This document shows positions 16,667 to 20,564 of a stretch of DNA of 20,564 nucleotides, one piece after another. Each line of letters starts with the position of its first letter. Position 1 is the stretch's first letter. A program made the translations under genes and the position numbers. This DNA is from Verrucomicrobia subdivision 3 bacterium UBA7542 (GTDB lineage: Bacteria > Verrucomicrobiota > Verrucomicrobiia > Limisphaerales > UBA11358), in the NCBI GenBank assembly GCA_002479245.1, contig DLMG01000058.1, forward strand, positions 724 through 21,287. The letters run 5' to 3'. The notes beneath the pieces are model-generated. The model was not told the origin of the DNA, did no database searches, and saw nothing but the letters and a program-made list of their open reading frames with translations.

Positions 16667-17640
16667 AGTACGTAACTACCGGTCCCCAAACACTGGACGA
16701 TGTTCCCACGGTGCATCGTTTGGTGCAGGGTGACGCCCGCGACCTCTCGTTCATCCCCGACGAATCGGTTCATCTCGTTGTAACTTCTCCGCCGTATTGG
16801 ACCCTGAAGCGATACAACGATTCGGAAGGCCAACTTGGCCACGTCGAGGACTTCGAACTGTTTCTCTCGGAATTGAATCGCGTGTGGCGCGAGGCCTTCC
16901 GCATTCTCGTGCCCGGAGGCCGCCTGGTGTGCGTCGTTGGCGACGTCTGCCTTTCGCGCAAAGAGAACAATGGACGGCATACGGTTGTCCCATTGCACTC
17001 GGAAATCTGTGTGGCGTGCCGCAGGATCGGCTTCGACAATCTGAACCCGATCATCTGGCACAAAATTTCCAACGCCAGTTATGAAGTGAACAACGGTTCA
17101 AAATTCCTAGGCAAGCCATACGAACCAAACGCCATCATAAAAAATGACATCGAGTTCATCCTCATGCAGCGAAAACCCGGCGGCTACCGCAAGCCCACCG
17201 AGGACCAGCGCCGGTTAAGTATGATTCCCAAGGACAAGTTCGACAAATGGTTTCAGCAGTTTTGGAATTTGACCGGCGCATCCACGAAGGAACATCCCGC
17301 GCCGTATCCGCTCGAACTGGCCTCCCGGCTGGTTCAGATGTTTTCGTTTGTCGGCGACACGGTCGTTGATCCGTTCTGCGGCACTGCCACGACGATGGTT
17401 GCCGCACTGAAGCATGGGCGGAACAGTATCGGCGTGGAACTCGACACCGCCTACTGCAAAATGGCGGCTTCGCGGCTGATGAACGAGAACGCATCCCTGT
17501 TCGGAAATGCGAAATTACAAATCGAGTTCAAGCCGCAGGGTGCGCTCGTGGACACGGTTGCAGTTTTAAGCGAAACCGTGCAGGAGTACCACACGCGCAA
17601 ACGTAAGAAATCAAGGCGGTCGAAGACAACGGAATTATAG
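16663..17640 (+). CDS. Beta-class DNA methyltransferase (TSPPYW motif)
   Basis: 325 residues. Motif order is IV then I, the beta class: VVTSPPYWTLKRYND with catalytic TSPPYW at 41-46, and VVDPFCGTATTMVAAL with SAM-binding DPFCGTATT at 236-244. NSIGVELDTAYC follows as motif II. The stretch PAPYPLELASRLVQMFSFVG just before motif I is typical of N4-cytosine or N6-adenine methylases of this class. The SPPYW form is most often N4-cytosine, but it does not settle the base. As partner of the endonuclease it should protect the host site. A usable Shine-Dalgarno (AAAGAG) lies inside the nuclease gene. The C-terminus is basic (RKRKKSRRSK). Confidence 0.93.
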   Translation: MKYVTTGPQTLDDVPTVHRLVQGDARDLSFIPDESVHLVVTSPPYWTLKRYNDSEGQLGHVEDFELFLSELNRVWREAFRILVPGGRLVCVVGDVCLSRKENNGRHTVVPLHSEICVACRRIGFDNLNPIIWHKISNASYEVNNGSKFLGKPYEPNAIIKNDIEFILMQRKPGGYRKPTEDQRRLSMIPKDKFDKWFQQFWNLTGASTKEHPAPYPLELASRLVQMFSFVGDTVVDPFCGTATTMVAALKHGRNSIGVELDTAYCKMAASRLMNENASLFGNAKLQIEFKPQGALVDTVAVLSETVQEYHTRKRKKSRRSKTTEL

Positions 17641-17657
17641 TACCCGAACGAGCTTGA

Positions 17658-17705
17658 AGCGACGCGGCGTTTGACCTGTTCTGCGGCTGCGGCACGATGA
17701 TTTGA
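17658..17705 (+). pseudogene. Relic of a DNA methyltransferase motif I
   Basis: Between the methyltransferase and the 214-aa gene, one frame reads SDAAFDLFCGCGTMI then stop (TGA 17703-17705), closely matching the SAM-binding motif D-x-F-C-G-C-G-T-T of beta-class methylases. In another frame just upstream, 17641-17670 reads YPNELEATRR, resembling the YPxELAxR segment that normally precedes motif I. A frameshift and an internal deletion would reconcile the two. It is very short, so chance cannot be excluded. Confidence 0.45.
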
Positions 17706-17732
17706 TAGGCAATTCGGTTAAAAGAAATAAAA

Positions 17733-18377
17733 ATGAACAGCGAGCAACCCAGGCAAAAATTACCTTTTGCCGCAGAAAAGGATTCAAGCCAATTCTTTCA
17801 AGAGGTCATCCAGCTGCTAATCAAAGAGTTTGATAACAGACGCAAGAAATATGTTCCGACGGAAAATTTTCAGGTTTTCCATCACGGAGCCGGCTGGAAT
17901 TTTCAAAGACAAGAAAAAGAAGGCTTCAAACCGCATTCGGGCGAACTAGAAAAAGTAAGCACGGGTTGTGAGGTCAAACTTGACCGCATTGTGGCAAACG
18001 ACATGGCCGTTATTTCAGATTTCATTCTCGAAACAGCCAATCGCATGGAAGAAGGCCTTGTCCGCAAGTTGACCGAAGAAATGGTTGCTGTAACCAATGA
18101 AACAGGAAATACGGTTTCCATTCCCAAAGGAGGTTCGTTGGCTGATGCCTTTCTTGAAATGATTAAGACGACTCAAGCGGGCGTTAGTCGTGACGGCAAT
18201 GTTTCAAGACCGACGCTTTTCCTTAATGACCCCGGTTTTATTGAAAAACTTCAGCGCGAACTTATTGAGCGCGGGCCTGAATTCCAGAAACAAATTGAAG
18301 TTGCCCGCAACGAACAAGATCAACAGGCGCTGGCGCGTGAGGCGGAACGTCTTGCACGATACGACAATTTGGAATGA
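17733..18377 (+). CDS. Uncharacterised 214-aa protein coupled to the caspase gene
   Basis: I do not recognise this protein. It has no signal peptide or membrane segment and is probably cytoplasmic. The N-terminus (KDSSQFFQEVIQLLIKEFDNRRKKY) looks helical. The middle contains KVSTGCEVKLDRIVANDMAV and IPKGGSLADAFLEMI. The last 45 residues (from GFIEKLQRELIERGPEFQKQ) are highly charged and probably a coiled coil. Its stop overlaps the caspase-like gene start as ATGA (18374-18377), so the two are coupled and likely work together. Plausible roles are sensor, adaptor, inhibitor or substrate of the protease; none is shown. No convincing promoter was found in the 92-bp gap before it. Base composition is AT-richer than the glycoside hydrolase genes by eye, consistent with acquisition. 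Confidence 0.8.
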   Translation: MNSEQPRQKLPFAAEKDSSQFFQEVIQLLIKEFDNRRKKYVPTENFQVFHHGAGWNFQRQEKEGFKPHSGELEKVSTGCEVKLDRIVANDMAVISDFILETANRMEEGLVRKLTEEMVAVTNETGNTVSIPKGGSLADAFLEMIKTTQAGVSRDGNVSRPTLFLNDPGFIEKLQRELIERGPEFQKQIEVARNEQDQQALAREAERLARYDNLE

Positions 18378-20269
18378 ACGCTTTGCTTTGCATCGGCTGT
18401 AATGCTTACGACCATCTTCGAGTCCTTGAAGGGGCTGAAAAAGATGCGAAAGAAGTTTTCGATCTCCTTTCCAACCAGAATGGATTTTACGACCAAGAAG
18501 TGTCATGTGTTCTTCTCTCACCTGCCACAAACACAATTATAGATGCGCTCAATAAGGTTTTTCCTGCCGGTAAGGAAATTGATGTGTTCACTTTTTTCTT
18601 TGCCGGACATGCGGGTGTCAAAGCGAGCAGTTTTTATCTTTGCGCGCGTGAATCTGAATCGGAACGGCTTTCAACAACCGCGTTTCCGATTACCTCTTTA
18701 TTTTCGATCATTAACGAATTCCGACCGGGACAGGTAAATATCGTCGTGGATGCGTGTGAAGCAGGAGGGTCGTCATTCGATCTGGCTCAATTGTTGAAAC
18801 CGGAAGTTATTGGTCATTCGGATGCATCCAGTATCACTTTTCTTGGGGCTTGTTCTTCCGACCAATTTGCAAGTGAGACGCCAGATGGTGGCATTCTGAC
18901 GAGGCAGCTAATCAAGTGCATGACCGGCGAAAGAGAAATACAAACCAAATCCCCATTTCTGGACTTGATTGAAATGGGCGCGGCTGTTTGTCAGGACGTG
19001 CTTGCAAACCATCCAAAGCAAAAACCGATTTCATGGGGGTTGAGTCTATTTGGAAATGGGCGTTTTGCACAAAACCCACATTTTGATTCTGGAGCAGCGG
19101 AACGAATCTTTCCCACAGGGTCAATTCTCCCACAATCAGAAATGGGCAAGCGAATCCGCTTGAACTCTGCTGCACTTTGGAACGAATACCGCACGATTAA
19201 AGAAGACCCGAATCCAAGACGGCTACTCGACCTTTTGGATTCAGTTTTTCGAGGGGCAAATGGTGATGTTCAAGCAATAATTGCATCTGTTCAGGGTCTG
19301 GCGCGCACTTTGAGCGCGCGAGCGCGTGAATCATCAGAACTTTTAGCACCATCACAATGCCTCGCCACTTGCGCCGTCTCTCTCCTGCCAAATATTGAAT
19401 CCGAAATAGTCAGAAGTTACACGCTTGCCGCTCTCCGAGAAATCATGGTTCTGGACATGGAGGTTTGGAGCGAACTGTTAGCGTCGGTTAAATCTGAAAA
19501 TCATACACTCTTGAACAACATTGGAGTCATGGCCGACCTGTATTATCTACCGATGCGGATAACAAGAATCTTGGGGTGGATCGGTTTGTCAATTGTAGCT
19601 GAATCGCTATTCCCGGAACTTGATGACGGAAATGACTCATTGCGTTTCTCGCTGGCCTCCGCACTTGTGAATCGTTATGGCGATTCACTTGTGGCAGTGT
19701 CCGACGAGCAAGCGTCTTCGTTGTATGTTTTTTTGAAAGCATGTCTTTTTAAAAATCAGACGGAATTGGCGGAGCATGTAATAATCCGATATTTCGCAAG
19801 CTTTGCCGACAAAAAGGGGAATGTTAATCGTGCAGGAACTGACGGAGTTCAAGCATATCGCTACATCCTCTCGCTTGGGCCTGAACAATTTCGACCGCAA
19901 GATTGGCGACCAGCCAATCCATCACATTTGCTACCTGTGTTGTTACTATTTGGGCAAAAACTTGGATTGGGCGCTGTTTGGGATTTGCGCGCGATAGATC
20001 GTGTATTCGGCGCGTTTTTTATTCCGGCAAACTATCGTGATTTCGGACGCAAAGTGATTGATCGGGGCATAAACTACACACAACAAATTGGGTTTGGTGT
20101 ATGGTCGTTGTCGGATTTCAACAAGGAGTTTGAACGGGCAATCAAAGAAAGCTTTACATCTGACACGCTTGGTTTTTCTAAAGAGGGTGCGACTCTTTGT
20201 ACAATTGCATCGCTTCTTTTTCCCGATCGTCTTCCACTCTTACTTGAACGCACTTTAGCAGGCTGCTGA
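18374..20269 (+). CDS. Caspase-like (C14/metacaspase-type) protein with unknown C-terminal region
   Basis: 631 residues. LLCIGCNAYDHLRVLEGAEKDAKEV (5-27) is the usual first strand and helix of prokaryotic caspase-like domains. FTFFFAGHAGV holds the catalytic His79 and IVVDACEAGGSS the catalytic Cys128. FLGACSSDQFASE and GGILTRQLIKCM complete the fold to about residue 185. The motif after His is GHAG rather than the common GHG. Residues about 230-631 are predominantly helical by appearance, without a domain I can name and without a signal peptide or membrane helix. Prokaryotic caspase-like proteins are often effectors or processing proteases in abortive infection and other conflict systems. 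Association with the 214-aa protein and the restriction-modification pair suggests such a role (inference). The last three residues and the stop codon come from an inserted MITE-like element; before insertion the protein would have ended RTLG. Confidence 0.85.
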   Translation: MNALLCIGCNAYDHLRVLEGAEKDAKEVFDLLSNQNGFYDQEVSCVLLSPATNTIIDALNKVFPAGKEIDVFTFFFAGHAGVKASSFYLCARESESERLSTTAFPITSLFSIINEFRPGQVNIVVDACEAGGSSFDLAQLLKPEVIGHSDASSITFLGACSSDQFASETPDGGILTRQLIKCMTGEREIQTKSPFLDLIEMGAAVCQDVLANHPKQKPISWGLSLFGNGRFAQNPHFDSGAAERIFPTGSILPQSEMGKRIRLNSAALWNEYRTIKEDPNPRRLLDLLDSVFRGANGDVQAIIASVQGLARTLSARARESSELLAPSQCLATCAVSLLPNIESEIVRSYTLAALREIMVLDMEVWSELLASVKSENHTLLNNIGVMADLYYLPMRITRILGWIGLSIVAESLFPELDDGNDSLRFSLASALVNRYGDSLVAVSDEQASSLYVFLKACLFKNQTELAEHVIIRYFASFADKKGNVNRAGTDGVQAYRYILSLGPEQFRPQDWRPANPSHLLPVLLLFGQKLGLGAVWDLRAIDRVFGAFFIPANYRDFGRKVIDRGINYTQQIGFGVWSLSDFNKEFERAIKESFTSDTLGFSKEGATLCTIASLLFPDRLPLLLERTLAGC

Positions 20270-20366
20270 AAAACTAGAATTTGCGGTTTTTTGCTTATGC
20301 AAGTTATTGATTATCAAGACCCCATTTTAGGCGATTTCAAATTGCATGGGCTTTTTCCGCATCCTG
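20259..20366. mobile_element. 108-bp MITE-like element with TTAG target duplication
   Basis: Terminal inverted repeats CAGGCTGCTGAAAAA (20259-20273) and, reversed, CAGGATGCGGAAAAA (20366-20352) match at 13 of 15 positions. Both ends are flanked by TTAG (20255-20258 and 20367-20370), a perfect 4-bp target duplication that fits the YTAR target preference known for IS5-group transposons. The interior has no open frame of note, so it must have been mobilised by a transposase elsewhere. It is inserted within the last codons of the caspase-like gene. Confidence 0.72.
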
Positions 20367-20373
20367 TTAGGCT

Positions 20374-20405
20374 AAAAAAGCGGCCCTCGTTGCCGAAGGC
20401 CGCTT
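20374..20405 (-). terminator. Rho-independent terminator of the minus-strand gene from the right
   Basis: Read on the minus strand: AAGCGGCC, a 12-nt loop, GGCCGCTT, and a T-run of six (20379-20374). The 8-bp stem is perfect. It lies about 100 bp past the stop of the partial gene at 20506. On the plus strand there is no T-run, so it is not an efficient intrinsic terminator for the caspase gene. Confidence 0.85.
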
Positions 20406-20505
20406 GCGTGGGTTGAATTTGATTTATTTGACCGGCTTTGTTTATGTTTGTGTTTTTGCCTGCGGCGTCGGTGTCGGAGCCGGGCTGGCGTGGCTGCCGC
20501 CCGTC

Positions 20506-20564
20506 TCACATTTTATTGAGGCGCAGCATCAGGACATCGTGCCCCGGCACATCGGCGGTCAGGG
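20506..20564 (-). CDS. C-terminal end of an unidentified protein, possibly a GH27-type alpha-galactosidase
   Basis: The minus strand is open from the window edge to a TGA at 20506-20508 and gives LTADVPGHDVLMLRLNKM. The pattern V-P-x-H-x-V-x-x-L-R-L is the usual end of the C-terminal beta domain of GH27 alpha-galactosidases and some other glycoside hydrolases. The downstream terminator supports a real gene on this strand. An alpha-galactosidase would suit a galactomannan locus, but 18 residues are too few for a firm call. Confidence 0.45.
   Translation of the reverse strand, partial: LTADVPGHDVLMLRLNKM

Noticed and set aside
17702..17730. TTGATA as -35 box for the 214-aa gene
   Set aside because: No acceptable -10 box at the right distance, and the start codon would fall too close.
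20374..20405. The hairpin as terminator of the caspase-like gene
   Set aside because: On the plus strand it is followed by GCGTGGG rather than T residues; its T-run is on the minus strand.
1..20564. CRISPR arrays, tRNA or rRNA genes
   Set aside because: No regularly spaced repeats and no recognisable RNA gene sequence were seen on either strand by reading; no covariance search could be run.

Overview
The window looks like a chromosomal segment of a free-living, polysaccharide-degrading bacterium of the Verrucomicrobiota (Limisphaerales/Pedosphaera-like). This is an inference from three things: two pseudopilin-like proteins with the [17 protein letters not shown] leader and a C-terminal H-X9-DG type motif, large secreted proteins with modules typical of that phylum, and a dense set of glycoside hydrolases. 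No rRNA, tRNA or CRISPR array was seen.

Layout. (1) Positions 1-1968, minus strand: a secreted SGNH esterase followed one base later by a FucP-type sugar transporter that runs off the left edge. (2) Positions 2218-8965, plus strand: pseudopilin, 661-aa secreted multidomain protein, a strong terminator, a good promoter, a second pseudopilin, then a secreted GH51-like enzyme. (3) Positions 9024-14100, minus strand: a gene run reading GH130 phosphorylase, GH28-like enzyme, a leftover GH130 3' tail, and two different GH26 lipoproteins. (4) Positions 14463-15827, plus strand: a Tat-exported GH5 mannanase, divergent from the GH130 run. (5) Positions 15872-20269, plus strand: a defence-type block with a PaeR7I/XhoI-family restriction endonuclease, an overlapping DNA methyltransferase, a methyltransferase relic, an unknown 214-aa protein and an overlapping caspase-like protein. 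(6) Positions 20259-20405: a 108-bp MITE-like element inserted in the end of the caspase gene, then a terminator for a minus-strand gene. Only the last codons of that gene are inside the right edge, and they resemble an alpha-galactosidase tail.

Taken together, the carbohydrate genes read as a mannan/glucomannan utilisation locus. Surface GH26 and exported GH5 enzymes would cut the backbone, the SGNH protein would remove acyl groups, and side-chain enzymes (GH51-like, perhaps alpha-galactosidase) would trim. A FucP-type permease would import short products, and cytosolic GH130 would phosphorolyse mannosyl-glucose. The defence block sits between the GH5 gene and the possible alpha-galactosidase gene and looks AT-richer by eye from about 17.7 kb on, which suggests later insertion.

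The signals most worth a second look are the 214-aa protein/caspase pair beside the restriction-modification genes, the MITE that supplies the caspase gene's present stop codon, and the duplicated GH130 tail that leaves the GH28 gene flanked by 94-bp direct repeats.
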